Of a stretch of 64,000 nt of DNA, positions 36,927 to 46,579 are shown one piece after another. The stretch's first letter is position 1. Each line of letters begins with the position of its first letter. The notes beneath the pieces are model-generated. The model had not been told where the DNA came from. It made no database searches and saw only the letters and a list, made by a program, of their open reading frames with translations. This DNA comes from Leptospira chreensis (lineage in GTDB: Bacteria; Spirochaetota; Leptospiria; Leptospirales; Leptospiraceae), in NCBI RefSeq assembly GCF_016919165.1, contig NZ_JAFFPS010000004.1, positions 1-64,000 of the forward strand, written 5' to 3'. Position numbers and translations under genes: made by a program.

Positions 36927-37373
36927 ATGTTCGATACCCTATTTTCTACTTCAGGGGATATAATCCCACTCATCTTACGCATCACAGCTTTTGTTGTGAT
37001 CTTCCCACACGGTGCCCAAAAACTACTCGGTTGGTTTGGTGGATACGGATTCAAAGGAACTTACGGGTTTTTTACAGGACAACTGAAGTTCCCAGGATTC
37101 CTTGCGGTTCTTATCATTCTTGGGGAATTCTTTGGACCGGTATTACTGCTTGTTGGGTTCTTAACTAAATTTGCTGCGATCTCAATTGCCATCATCCTAA
37201 CTGGTGCGGCAGTGATTGCTCATAGACAAAATGGATTTTTTATCAATTGGAATGGAAACCAAAAAGGGGAAGGATATGAGTTTCATGTTCTTGCTGTTGG
37301 CCTTCTCATCGCCCTAGTGGTGGGTGGAGCTGGTGTGTATTCCGTTGATTTTAACTTAATCGGAAAATTCTAA
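36927..37373 (+). CDS. DoxX family membrane protein
   Basis: A 148-residue protein with four helices and the DoxX signature: RITAFVVIFPHGAQKLLGWF, GEFFGPVLLLVGFLTKFAA and a C-terminal helix after EGYEFHVLAVGLL. The family is a membrane redox-related protein of uncertain reaction (subunit of thiosulfate:quinone oxidoreductase in archaea). A good AAGGAG site precedes ATG 36927. The promoter holds three related half-sites. Confidence 0.88.
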   Translation: MFDTLFSTSGDIIPLILRITAFVVIFPHGAQKLLGWFGGYGFKGTYGFFTGQLKFPGFLAVLIILGEFFGPVLLLVGFLTKFAAISIAIILTGAAVIAHRQNGFFINWNGNQKGEGYEFHVLAVGLLIALVVGGAGVYSVDFNLIGKF

Positions 37374-37388
37374 CCCTCTATTTCGAAC

Positions 37389-37438
37389 TGGTTCGACCTT
37401 TGTCCCTGTTGTTGATCGGCAAACAAGGGTTCGAACCA
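37389..37438. terminator. Hairpin between convergent doxX and M23 peptidase genes
   Basis: TGGTTCGA (37389-37396) pairs with TCGAACCA (37431-37438) around a 34-base loop. T-tracts are poor, so terminator function is only inferred from position. Confidence 0.35.
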
Positions 37439-37447
37439 ATCCCACCT

Positions 37448-38449
37448 CTAATCTAAGTTAATGTATTCTTCTGGATCGAGGGGAGCATCGAGACCAATCC
37501 GCACTTCATAGTGGATATGCGCTCCTGTTGCTTTTCCTGTTTGTCCCACAAGGGCAATTTTATCTCCCCGTTTGACTCGGTCTCCCGGATTTACTAAAAT
37601 CAAAGAGCAGTGGCCATAGAGAGTAAAAAACCCATTTTCATGGTTGATTCGAACCGATTTTCCAAGTCCCCCGACAGCAGAATCGACAGCAATGATTCCG
37701 GGGCCTGTGGCATAGATGGGAGTTCCTTCTCCAGCCGCAAAGTCAATCCCTGAGTGATACTCACCCACAGGTAAAATTCCAAAAGGATCACTCCTATAAC
37801 CAAAAGTTGAAGTCACAACCCCTACACCCGGTTTTAGAGGACGACCCCTAGGCATGGAATAAAATATGCTTTCTCGCATGGAAAGATAATCAATGGCATT
37901 TTGAAAATTAGGAACCAGGTTTCCAAGCCTTACACCAAACTGAGTGTAGGTGGTAACAACCTGTTGGAATAACAAAAGATTGGAATCGAGTTCACTGGCA
38001 TCCTTTCTGAACTCTTCTTTTAACAAATAATCTTGTGTGATCATTTCCTTTTCTGGAATTTCTTCCCAAGCAAGGAGGTTTAGGGATTCGGCTGTGGACT
38101 CGAGTTCCTCTACAGAGTCTCTTAAATCCTGTGATAACAGGTCATAGAACAAAAAGGAGACCAGTTGGGTTTCTGTTTTTTTCTCAAGCGAAAGATTGCG
38201 ATCAAAGAAGAAGGAAAAGTAAAGGAGGAGGCCAAAGGATAGTAGAACCAGAGAGAGAGAAAGCCCGAATAAAAACCCAAGCATCCCAATGGAGATCTCA
38301 ATTTGGGCAAAGGGTTTTTCATCATTGGGGATGAGGACAAAGCTCACTTTCTCCCGACTGCGGGAAATCCACTTCTGGGCGCGCTTTCGCCAACGTAAGT
38401 GTGCAATTTGGAGCCTTTCGTAGGCGGTTGTGACGTAAGTTTCTGCCAA
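37448..38449 (-). CDS. M23 (LytM) family membrane-anchored peptidase
   Basis: A 333-residue protein with a basic cytoplasmic N-terminus, one membrane helix (about 55-80), a coiled region, and a C-terminal M23 domain. The zinc motifs H-x3-D (HSGIDFAA) and H-x-H (GAHIHYEVR) are intact, so it is likely an active peptidoglycan endopeptidase, or an activator. Divergent from pcnB, with only 52 bp between starts. Confidence 0.9.
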   Translation of the reverse strand: MAETYVTTAYERLQIAHLRWRKRAQKWISRSREKVSFVLIPNDEKPFAQIEISIGMLGFLFGLSLSLVLLSFGLLLYFSFFFDRNLSLEKKTETQLVSFLFYDLLSQDLRDSVEELESTAESLNLLAWEEIPEKEMITQDYLLKEEFRKDASELDSNLLLFQQVVTTYTQFGVRLGNLVPNFQNAIDYLSMRESIFYSMPRGRPLKPGVGVVTSTFGYRSDPFGILPVGEYHSGIDFAAGEGTPIYATGPGIIAVDSAVGGLGKSVRINHENGFFTLYGHCSLILVNPGDRVKRGDKIALVGQTGKATGAHIHYEVRIGLDAPLDPEEYINLD

Positions 38450-38501
38450 TGTTCGTTATTCCGCCAATTTTTTCCTTGCCCATGCCATTTTTCAAGGGAA
38501 A

Positions 38502-40004
38502 GTGGATGAATCCAATATGTTTAAATTTCTCACTTCTCTTTTCAGAAAGAAAGCCGACTCTGTCGATTCCTTTTTGATGTACCCCGAGGGAAAGAGATAC
38601 TATCGAGAATCCCATTCTATCCGCAGGGCCAATATCGATGAAGATGCCATCAAAATCATCAATCGATTGAACAAGTTTCGTTACAAGGCCTATTTAGTCG
38701 GTGGAGGGGTCCGAGATCTGCTTATGGGCAAACGCCCAAAAGACTTTGATATAGTCACAAGTGCGACTCCAAACCAAATCAAAAGGATCTTCAATAACTG
38801 CCGAATCATCGGTAAACGATTTAAAATTGTACATATCATTTTTAAAGGTAAAATTATTGAAGTCTCTACGTTCCGATCACTACCGGAACATCGTTTGGAA
38901 AAACACAAAGCAGATAACGATTATCTCATCAAACGGGACAATTCCTTCGGTACAGCAAAGGAAGACGCGGCAAGACGCGACTTTACCATTAACTCCTTGT
39001 TTTACGATCCTAAAAACGATTCCATTTTGGATTACGTTGGTGGGTTCGAAGACATTCAAAAGAAAATCGTTCGGGTCATCGGTGATCCAGATATTTCCTT
39101 CAAAGAAGATCCTGTTCGTATGTTACGAGCGGTTAAGTTTTCTGTTTTACTCGGACTCGACATCGAGAAAAAAACCAAACTGGCAATCAAAAAGAACCGT
39201 TTGGAACTCGAAAAATCGTCCACTGCAAGACTATTAGAAGAATACAACAAAATGTTTAGAACTTGGAAGACTTCGATTATATTCGAAGGTCTGGCTGAGA
39301 ATCATTTGCTCGATGTACTTTTCAAAGAACCTGCAGATAAATTAAAGAAAACAGATCCAGAGTGGCGTGAACATTTTATGGAAACACCACTTGGGAAAAG
39401 ACTGGCAGTCACTGACAAACTCCTCTCTGCAAGAGAAGAGATGACACCTGCTATCTTTTATTCGTTAATTTTCTATGATATCGTAAAAGATCTGTATGAA
39501 AATGATCGCGGCCACTTAGCGCATAACATTAAAGAAAGTCTCCAACCTGTTTTTGAACGTATGGGAATTCCTAAACGTGAACAAGACAATTTGGTAAAAA
39601 TCTTTATCAGCCAACCTAGGTTCCAAGTCACTGACGATGAAAAAGAAAGACAAAATTCCTTTTTCAAAAAGAAGGATTACTTCTACGATGCGTTTATGGT
39701 CTATAAGATCGTTGCGATTTCGGAAGGAAACGACTTGGCAGTACAAACCGCTTTCTTTTGGGAAATTTCTTTACGACAAAGACCGAAACCTGATAGCCAT
39801 CAGTTCGGACAACAGAATCGTAAAAAAGAACCGAGCAAAAAACGCCCTCCGAGAAAGAAACATCGGGACAGAAGGGGTGGTGGTTCCCAAAATCAGAACC
39901 AAAACCAATCCGAGTCTCAGCAGTCCAATGCTTCCGAACCCAAAGAACAAGAATCTCGACAAAGACGAGAGTCTAGTTCAGAAGTAGAAGAAACCGAAGA
40001 CTAA
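38502..40004 (+). CDS. pcnB: Poly(A) polymerase / CCA-adding family nucleotidyltransferase (PcnB-like)
   Basis: A 500-residue class II nucleotidyltransferase. [20 protein letters not shown] (about 68-87) has the GGxxRD motif and the DFD metal triad. [12 protein letters not shown] and [13 protein letters not shown] follow. The C-terminal 80 residues are disordered and highly charged ([13 protein letters not shown], then Q/N/S/E runs), suiting RNA binding. It probably adds A tails to RNA; since tRNA-Leu here encodes CCA, CCA addition may be secondary. Start ATG 38502; ATG 38517 is an alternative. Confidence 0.88.
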   Translation: MDESNMFKFLTSLFRKKADSVDSFLMYPEGKRYYRESHSIRRANIDEDAIKIINRLNKFRYKAYLVGGGVRDLLMGKRPKDFDIVTSATPNQIKRIFNNCRIIGKRFKIVHIIFKGKIIEVSTFRSLPEHRLEKHKADNDYLIKRDNSFGTAKEDAARRDFTINSLFYDPKNDSILDYVGGFEDIQKKIVRVIGDPDISFKEDPVRMLRAVKFSVLLGLDIEKKTKLAIKKNRLELEKSSTARLLEEYNKMFRTWKTSIIFEGLAENHLLDVLFKEPADKLKKTDPEWREHFMETPLGKRLAVTDKLLSAREEMTPAIFYSLIFYDIVKDLYENDRGHLAHNIKESLQPVFERMGIPKREQDNLVKIFISQPRFQVTDDEKERQNSFFKKKDYFYDAFMVYKIVAISEGNDLAVQTAFFWEISLRQRPKPDSHQFGQQNRKKEPSKKRPPRKKHRDRRGGGSQNQNQNQSESQQSNASEPKEQESRQRRESSSEVEETED

Positions 40005-40080
40005 AAACGGTCTCTTCTCGTATTTCCTTCCGCTGCACTCATCATTAAGACGGGTGCGGTGGACCGGAAAAAAACTCCCA

Positions 40081-40989
40081 TCATTCCTCTTCCGAAAAAT
40101 GAAGAAACCCTCGGGTTTTTGGGGAATAAGCTTTTCCGACCTTCCAAAATACCACTCCTGGTTTTCCTTTTTCCAATCTCCCTACCATGGTCACGGGGAT
40201 TCCTGTAAGCTCTGTGGGTAGGATCTCTGGGGAAAGAAAGAGAAGTTCTAATTCTTCCCCGGAACCCAAACAAAGATCTAGACCCAGCTCCGTGAAAGTG
40301 AGAGGATCCAAAGGGATTGATTCGATTTGGATTTTTAATTTGCCTCTTGAAGCAATGGCTAACCTTTCTGCATCTTGGATGAGGCCATCGGTGATATCCA
40401 TACAAGCATGGATCTGGAATTTTTTGAGGGCGGTTAGGATCGCATAACGAGATTTAGGGGATAGATGGTGGGCAATGGCATTTAGATACCTTTTATCTTC
40501 AGACTTTTTTTGCAATGCTTGGAACCCCAGTTGGCTTTTGCCGAGGGAGCCTGTGATATAGAGATAGTCTCCCGTTTTCCCCCCAGAACGAAGCCAAGGC
40601 CGCTCCACTGTGCCAACAACCGTCAGTGCTAGTTGGGTTTTAGAGGCGGAAAAGGTGTCGCCCCCGGCTAGTTTCATTCCATATTGGTCTAAAGATTTAC
40701 GTAGTTCTTTGGAAAAGGCCCGAATCCATTCTTTTTTACGAGAGAGGGGAGAAAGTCCCAGATTTAAGAAACATTCCTTGGGCCTTCCCCCGGAAGCGGT
40801 GATGTCTGACACGTTGACTTCCACGAGTTTTCTCGCGAGAACCTGGGGAGAAGACCATTCGTGAAGGAAATGAGTGCCTTCCGATAGGGAATCCGTTGTC
40901 ACCAGTCGGTTTGGGGCCAAAAAGTAACAATCGTCCTCAGGCGGAGGGGTCGTTCCAAACAAAGTTCGTATAATTTCGGATTCTTTCAA
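40081..40989 (-). CDS. thiL: Thiamine-monophosphate kinase
   Basis: A 302-residue PurM-like kinase, making thiamine diphosphate from the monophosphate. EDDCYFL and LVTTDSLSEGTHFL (first metal/ATP loop), NVSDITASGGRP, KLAGGDTF and CMDITDGLIQDAERL are all in place. ATG 40989 lies only 77 bp from the divergent rplM. No TPP riboswitch or other thi genes are adjacent. Confidence 0.92.
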   Translation of the reverse strand: MKESEIIRTLFGTTPPPEDDCYFLAPNRLVTTDSLSEGTHFLHEWSSPQVLARKLVEVNVSDITASGGRPKECFLNLGLSPLSRKKEWIRAFSKELRKSLDQYGMKLAGGDTFSASKTQLALTVVGTVERPWLRSGGKTGDYLYITGSLGKSQLGFQALQKKSEDKRYLNAIAHHLSPKSRYAILTALKKFQIHACMDITDGLIQDAERLAIASRGKLKIQIESIPLDPLTFTELGLDLCLGSGEELELLFLSPEILPTELTGIPVTMVGRLEKGKPGVVFWKVGKAYSPKTRGFLHFSEEE

Positions 40990-41066
40990 AGTTAGATTCC
41001 AATAAATTTGTTTGACCCGGTGTGAAAACCGAAAATCCTGACATAAAAGAGGAAAATCTCGTACTT

Positions 41067-41519
41067 ATGGAACTATTGTCTAAAGCCCACAAGACCCCTT
41101 CTATCGCAAAAGAAGCCGTACAAAAACAGTGGTTTGTTGTGGACGCAACTGATAAGACTCTCGGAAGATTGGCAAGTCAAGTAGCTTCCCGACTTCGCGG
41201 AAAACACAAATCTACCTTCACTCCTAACCAGGATTGTGGGGATAATATCATTATCGTCAATGCATCTAAGGTGGCAGTCACTGGCCGCAAAAGAGAACAA
41301 AAAATTTACTATCATCACTCACGTTACCCAGGTGGTATGACTGCAATTGCTTTTCATAAACTCATTCAAGAGAATCCTGAAAGAGTAATCATGGAAGCGG
41401 TGAAAGGAATGTTACCTAAATCTAAGTTAGGTGATCAAATGTTGAGAAATTGCCGCGTGTTCGCTGGTAATGACCACAACCTAGGAGCTCAAAAGCCCCT
41501 AAAACTGGAGTTGAAATAA
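41067..41519 (+). CDS. rplM: 50S ribosomal protein L13
   Basis: A 150-residue L13, a little longer than E. coli (142) by an N-terminal leader. The core [47 protein letters not shown] and GMLPKSKLG is conserved. ATG 41067 with GAGGAA upstream is preferred; an in-frame start at 41022 adds non-conserved residues. It is followed after 1 bp by rpsI, as in most bacteria. Confidence 0.96.
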   Translation: MELLSKAHKTPSIAKEAVQKQWFVVDATDKTLGRLASQVASRLRGKHKSTFTPNQDCGDNIIIVNASKVAVTGRKREQKIYYHHSRYPGGMTAIAFHKLIQENPERVIMEAVKGMLPKSKLGDQMLRNCRVFAGNDHNLGAQKPLKLELK

Positions 41520-41520
41520 T

Positions 41521-41916
41521 ATGGCGCAAAAAGCAATTTGGGCAGTAGGCCGACGTAAAACATCTGTTGCACGAGCAAGAATCGCATCTGGAACTGGAAA
41601 AATCACAGTAAACCACAAAGATGTAAATGTTTACATTAAAAACGGAGAACACTTAGTTCGCCGCGCTCTTGAGCCTTTATTTTTATTAGATGCTCGGGAC
41701 AAGTATGACATTGCACTTAACGTAAGTGGCGGTGGAGTGGTTGGCCAAGTTGGTGCGATTCGACATGCGGTGGCGCGTGCTCTAGTTGCTTTCAACGAGG
41801 CTTTGAAACCTGCTTTGAAAAAAGAAGGTTTCCTCACTCGAGATAGCCGTATGGTGGAACGTAAAAAATACGGTCTACGCAAAGCACGTCGAGGAACTCA
41901 GTTCTCAAAACGTTAA
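41521..41916 (+). CDS. rpsI: 30S ribosomal protein S9
   Basis: A 131-residue S9 with the conserved core [20 protein letters not shown] and [19 protein letters not shown] and the basic end [16 protein letters not shown] whose terminal Lys-Arg contacts P-site tRNA. It ends the rplM-rpsI operon, 29 bp before a strong terminator. Confidence 0.97.
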   Translation: MAQKAIWAVGRRKTSVARARIASGTGKITVNHKDVNVYIKNGEHLVRRALEPLFLLDARDKYDIALNVSGGGVVGQVGAIRHAVARALVAFNEALKPALKKEGFLTRDSRMVERKKYGLRKARRGTQFSKR

Positions 41917-41945
41917 TCGGAATTCCTCTTTTTTTCCGATACGAA

Positions 41946-41970
41946 GCCTCCTACGGGAGGCTTTTTTTTT
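41946..41970 (+). terminator. Intrinsic terminator of rplM-rpsI
   Basis: GCCTCC (41946-41951), loop TACG, GGAGGC (41956-41961), then nine T residues. A textbook terminator with a stable tetraloop. Confidence 0.95.
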
Positions 41971-41984
41971 AGGTAGGCACCCAC

Positions 41985-43172
41985 TTGAACCAACTTGTAT
42001 TCTATTTTGCCTTTGCGATGGGCACCTTCGCCAGTAGCTGTTTTTTATACTCCATCGTAATTTTTTGCCAAACCTTAGATGCAATGAAAGGGTTCTCTGG
42101 GATCGTATTCTTCTTTTTGTTTTTACCCTTTCCCATTTTTTTCTTATACACTGGTTACTTACTCGATCACTATTCCAAAAAGTGGGTGGTGGTTTCGTTC
42201 CAATTTTTTCTCTTTATCTCCAGTTTCCTTTTAGGAATGGGAACCGATCTATTCCAATCCTATCCTTTGCTTTTACTCCCACTTGCGTTTGTGAATGGAA
42301 TTGGAATGACAACGGTGCTTCCTGGACGAATGGCCATTTTACGAGAAGTGATGGAGTCGAATAGGCTTGTCTTTCATACCATTGCGGGAAATTTACTTCT
42401 CATTTTTGCTTTTGGAATGAGCCCGCTTGCTGTGGGTTGGTTTCGAGAAGGAAATGATTATTCGAGTTTGTTTTTGGTTCTTTCGGCTTTTCATTTATTT
42501 TCCATGATCGCCTTCACCTTGTTAAAGATTGAAAAAAGTGATTCCAAACTAATTAAAGAAGAGGGGATTCCTTCCCTTACCAAAAACTTACGTAAGATTT
42601 TGGAATTTTTGAAAGAAGACAAGGTTTCCAGGCAAGTGATGTATATGACCATTCTCAGTATGCTGGCTCTTGGGCCCATCCAAGTCATCTTACCCAAATA
42701 TGTTCGCACGGAACTTGGGTTAGGGGAGCTTGCCCGGGGAACGGTTCTTGTATTTTTAGGACCTGGACTTTTTTTGGGCGGGATTTTAACCATCCTCTTC
42801 CATCATGTGGAACGAAAAGGTTTGATTTTACTCATTGTTTTTTCCTTATCCTCTCTATTCTTTTTGGGATTTGTTCCTTTTGGTAAAGCGTTTGCGACAT
42901 CTTTGTTTTTGTTTTGTTTTGGAGTCTCGGGGGGAGTGCTTTCCAGTCTCCTTCCTGCTATCTTACAGAAACGCACGGAAGATGGAATCCGGGGGCGAGT
43001 CCTTTCCCTCTATACGGTTTGTTTCCAGTTCACACCAGCCGTATCGGGATTTTTTGCGGCTCTCCTTGCCGACAACATCGGCTCTCAGTTGACCTTCGGA
43101 ATTTTGGGTGGGGTATTTCTCTGTTTTGCCTTATTTTCCTTTCTCCAATACAAAGAATTACGGCAGAGTTAA
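41985..43172 (+). CDS. MFS transporter
   Basis: A 395-residue protein with about 12 helices. The loop after helix 2 (GYLLDHYSKKW) resembles the MFS motif A (GxLxDrxGrr), repeated in weaker form after helix 8. The substrate is unknown. It starts with TTG at 41985 (GGTAGG about 9 bp upstream), directly after the rpsI terminator. alaS follows after 49 bp. Confidence 0.8.
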   Translation: MNQLVFYFAFAMGTFASSCFLYSIVIFCQTLDAMKGFSGIVFFFLFLPFPIFFLYTGYLLDHYSKKWVVVSFQFFLFISSFLLGMGTDLFQSYPLLLLPLAFVNGIGMTTVLPGRMAILREVMESNRLVFHTIAGNLLLIFAFGMSPLAVGWFREGNDYSSLFLVLSAFHLFSMIAFTLLKIEKSDSKLIKEEGIPSLTKNLRKILEFLKEDKVSRQVMYMTILSMLALGPIQVILPKYVRTELGLGELARGTVLVFLGPGLFLGGILTILFHHVERKGLILLIVFSLSSLFFLGFVPFGKAFATSLFLFCFGVSGGVLSSLLPAILQKRTEDGIRGRVLSLYTVCFQFTPAVSGFFAALLADNIGSQLTFGILGGVFLCFALFSFLQYKELRQS

Positions 43173-43221
43173 CTTCTAATTTCCTTGCCCTAGGAGGCAA
43201 ACCCGATTTCGCTGTAAGTGT

Positions 43222-45981
43222 ATGATGTCGAAAACAGTCCGCGAAATTGCTGAGTTGTATACCAATTACTTTAAAGGAAAAGGCCATACCATTGTGCCTT
43301 CTTCTAGCCTCATCCCCAAGGGGGATCCCACTCTTTTATTTACAACCGCCGGAATGGTTCAGTTCAAACCTTTGTTTACGGGAGCGGTAGAGTTACCATA
43401 CACCCGCGCGGCCTCTGTCCAAAAATGTGTTCGTACCACAGATTTGGAAGTTGTGGGCAAAACCGAAAGGCATTGTACTTTTTTTGAAATGCTTGGTAAC
43501 TTCTCCTTTGGAGATTATTTCAAAAAAGAAGCCATTGAATATGCATTAGATTTTTCACTGAACCATCTCCATATTCCCAAAGAGAAAATTTGGGTCACGA
43601 TATACTTAGATGATGATGAAGCCAAACAGATTTGGATGGACCAAGGTGTTCCTGAAGAACGAATTGTACGGCTCGGAAAAAAAGATAATTTCTGGGGACC
43701 TGCGGGAGATAGTGGGGCTTGTGGCCCTTGTTCGGAATTGTATTTGGATCGTGGCCCTGAAAAAGGTGGCCCGAATTGTGGAAACAATCCAGACTGTAAA
43801 CCAGGTTGTGACTGTGATCGTTATTTAGAATATTGGAATTTAGTATTCAACCAATTCAATCAAACTGTTTCTGGTGAGCTCCTTCCTTTAAAACAAACCG
43901 GAATTGATACAGGGTCTGGGCTCGAACGAGTGGCCATGCTTTTGCAAGAAGTGGACTCTGTATATGACACCGATGAACTCAAATCCATCATTCGTAAAAT
44001 TGAAGAACTCTCGGGCAAAACTTACGACGAATCCACGAAACAATCGTTTCGAGTGATTACCGACCATTCTCGTTCCGTATTCTTTTCGTTAGGGGATGGA
44101 ATTTATCCGGACCGCACAGGACGTGGGTATGTGATTCGTAGGCTGATCCGCCGAGCCTCCTTATTTGCGAGAAAACTAGGTATCCACGAACCATTCTTAT
44201 ACAAATTGATTGCGACACTTCGGGATTTATATTCGGTTCGTTACCCGGAACTAAAAGACAAAGCAAAAGACATTGAATCTATTTTAAAAAAAGAAGAAGA
44301 ACTCTTTCTCCATACTTTGGAAGTGGGACTCGAAGAATTAGAATCCCTTCTGGATCATCTAAAGTCAAACAACCAAACTGTTGTTACCGGAAAAGAGGGG
44401 TTTCGGCTTTATTCCACATACGGATTTCCTCGGGAAATGACAAAGGAACTCGTGGAAGATCGCGGGTTTGGGTTTGACGATAAAGGATTCGAAGAGGAAC
44501 TCGAAAAAGATCGTGATCTTTCTCGTGCGAGTTGGAAGGGAAAAAAAGCCCAATACCTTACAGGTCTTACGGCATCACCAGAACTCAAAACTGAATTTTT
44601 AGGATATACTGAGGCAAAAGCTCCCGCCAAAGTTTTATATCTTTTTGTGGATGGTAAGTCTGTGACTTCTGCCAAACAAGGAGAGGAAGCGGTCATTGTC
44701 CTCGATAAAACTCCCTTTTATGCAGAGGGTGGTGGTCAGGTGGGCGACTGGGGTTATCTCAAAAAAGAAGGATTTCAGTTCCAAGTCCAAGATACACAAA
44801 AAGAAAACGAAACTTTCTTACATCTCGGAATCCTTTTAAAAGGAAAAATCTCTGTCGGCGAAACCATCGAAGCAGAGATTGATACAGAAAGGCGACAAAA
44901 TCTCGCAAACCATCACTCCGGTACGCACTTGTTAAACGGAGCGCTTCGTCGGATTCTCGGAAACCATGTGGCACAGAAAGGTTCCATTGTTTCTTCCGAT
45001 TATTTGCGATTTGATTTTTCTCATCCCAAAGCACTTTCTCCAGAAGAAATTGTATCCATCGAAAAAGATGTGAATGAGGCAGTGAATGCCAAAATTACTG
45101 TGAATACCGAAGTATTAGACATTAATGCTGCAAAACAATCAGGCGCCTTGTCAATGTTTGATGAGAAGTATGGAAATTTGGTTCGTGTGATTTCTATGGG
45201 GGATAAGTCCAAAGAATTCTGTGGGGGAACTCATGTATCAAACACAAAAGAAATTGGATACTTTGCCATCATCAAGGAAGGAAGTCCGGGTGCTGGTAAC
45301 CGAAGGGTCGAAGCCATTTGTGGAGACTCCGTTGTGGAATACTTTTTGTCTCAGTTCCAAACACTCGCAGCAAAAGTAGAAACTCATAATTTAAATGCCA
45401 AAGAAACATTTGGGGATCTAAAAGAATTTGGAATCACAACTGTGGTTCCTGCTCCCGAAGACTTACAAAGTTTATTTGCCAAAGAAGGGAATGCGGCCGT
45501 GGAACGTTTGCGAAAACTTCGCGAAAGCCTAGAGACCGAATTGGAAGAAAAGGCGAGTGCTCTTTTCAAAGCCAAAAAGAAAAAAGAACAACTCAGTTTC
45601 CAAATGAATCCAGAGCTTGTAGATGGACTTTTGAAAAAGGCAGTTTCGTTACCCAAAGGAAAGGTAGTGACAGAAGTGTTTCCATCTGTGGATGCCAAAT
45701 CACTCAAGGATTTAGCCGATAGCCTCAAAGCCAAAGAACCAGAAATTCTCTGTCTTTTTGGATCCAGTGATGGGGAAGTCAGCACCCTTGTTTTTATGTG
45801 TAATAAGGTTTTGAATGAAAGAGGAATCCACTGTGGAGATCTTCTAAAAGAAACCTTGGTGATGTTAGATGGAAAAGGTGGGGGAAGACCTGATATGGCA
45901 CAAGGTGGTGGTAAAAAACCGGAAAGCCTACCTACTGCTTTGGAATTTGCCCTCGGACTTTCCAAAAAAAGTTTAGGATAA
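43222..45981 (+). CDS. alaS: Alanyl-tRNA synthetase
   Basis: A 919-residue class II synthetase. The N-terminal catalytic domain has [15 protein letters not shown] and [20 protein letters not shown]. An insertion with six cysteines (about 180-195: [14 protein letters not shown]) replaces the usual loop and may bind metal. The editing domain carries HHSGTH (about 563-568) and CGGTH (about 667-671). A C-Ala domain with DHHA1-type [12 protein letters not shown] closes the protein. The start is ATGATG; the first is used. No T-box is visible upstream. Confidence 0.95.
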   Translation: MMSKTVREIAELYTNYFKGKGHTIVPSSSLIPKGDPTLLFTTAGMVQFKPLFTGAVELPYTRAASVQKCVRTTDLEVVGKTERHCTFFEMLGNFSFGDYFKKEAIEYALDFSLNHLHIPKEKIWVTIYLDDDEAKQIWMDQGVPEERIVRLGKKDNFWGPAGDSGACGPCSELYLDRGPEKGGPNCGNNPDCKPGCDCDRYLEYWNLVFNQFNQTVSGELLPLKQTGIDTGSGLERVAMLLQEVDSVYDTDELKSIIRKIEELSGKTYDESTKQSFRVITDHSRSVFFSLGDGIYPDRTGRGYVIRRLIRRASLFARKLGIHEPFLYKLIATLRDLYSVRYPELKDKAKDIESILKKEEELFLHTLEVGLEELESLLDHLKSNNQTVVTGKEGFRLYSTYGFPREMTKELVEDRGFGFDDKGFEEELEKDRDLSRASWKGKKAQYLTGLTASPELKTEFLGYTEAKAPAKVLYLFVDGKSVTSAKQGEEAVIVLDKTPFYAEGGGQVGDWGYLKKEGFQFQVQDTQKENETFLHLGILLKGKISVGETIEAEIDTERRQNLANHHSGTHLLNGALRRILGNHVAQKGSIVSSDYLRFDFSHPKALSPEEIVSIEKDVNEAVNAKITVNTEVLDINAAKQSGALSMFDEKYGNLVRVISMGDKSKEFCGGTHVSNTKEIGYFAIIKEGSPGAGNRRVEAICGDSVVEYFLSQFQTLAAKVETHNLNAKETFGDLKEFGITTVVPAPEDLQSLFAKEGNAAVERLRKLRESLETELEEKASALFKAKKKKEQLSFQMNPELVDGLLKKAVSLPKGKVVTEVFPSVDAKSLKDLADSLKAKEPEILCLFGSSDGEVSTLVFMCNKVLNERGIHCGDLLKETLVMLDGKGGGRPDMAQGGGKKPESLPTALEFALGLSKKSLG

Positions 45982-46004
45982 TAGGAATCAGTTAGGAGTA
46001 AACT

Positions 46005-46502
46005 ATGGCACAAGATCCATCATTTGACATTGTATCAAAAATCGAAAGACCTGAATTACAAAACGCAGTGGCCCAAGCCATGACGGAAATCCAAACTCGG
46101 TTTGATTTTAAAGGTTCCAATTCGGAAATCAAACTCACGGAAGATACGCTTGTTTTGACCTCGGAAAACGAAATCAAACTGAAACAAGTCATCGATGTCC
46201 TCACAACCAAAATGGCAAAACGGGGAATTAGCCTGAAAGCTTTTGATTTTGAGTCCAAAATTGAGTCGGCGACAGGCCAAACTGTGCGCCAAAAGGTGAA
46301 AATTCAGAATGGTTTGGACAAAGACCAAACGAGACAAATCACTACCCTAATCAAAGACCAAAAATTGAAAGTCCAGGCTACCATCCAGGGCGAATCGGTC
46401 CGGGTTGTGGGCAAAAAAAAGGACGATTTGCAAGAGGTGATGGCGGCCATCCGCAATGCCAATTTCAATTTTGACGCCAATTTTACGAACTTTAAGGGTT
46501 AG
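46005..46502 (+). CDS. YajQ family nucleotide (c-di-GMP)-binding protein
   Basis: A 165-residue two-domain protein of the YajQ family: MAQDPSFDIVSKIERPELQNAV, RFDFKGSNSEI, and the end VMAAIRNANFNFDANFTNF. YajQ proteins bind c-di-GMP or other nucleotides and may act in regulation. TAGGAG precedes the ATG. It lies 23 bp after alaS, within the long plus-strand run. Confidence 0.93.
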   Translation: MAQDPSFDIVSKIERPELQNAVAQAMTEIQTRFDFKGSNSEIKLTEDTLVLTSENEIKLKQVIDVLTTKMAKRGISLKAFDFESKIESATGQTVRQKVKIQNGLDKDQTRQITTLIKDQKLKVQATIQGESVRVVGKKKDDLQEVMAAIRNANFNFDANFTNFKG

Positions 46503-46579
46503 AATTTTGCCCTAAATCAGGATCTCAAGGCTTCCTTTTTTTTTCTGGCTATGTCTCAAAACCTTCCGATATTTCCCGT

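Noticed and set aside
45384..46013. A 209-codon frame opposite the alaS end
   Set aside because: Antisense shadow of a well-conserved synthetase domain.
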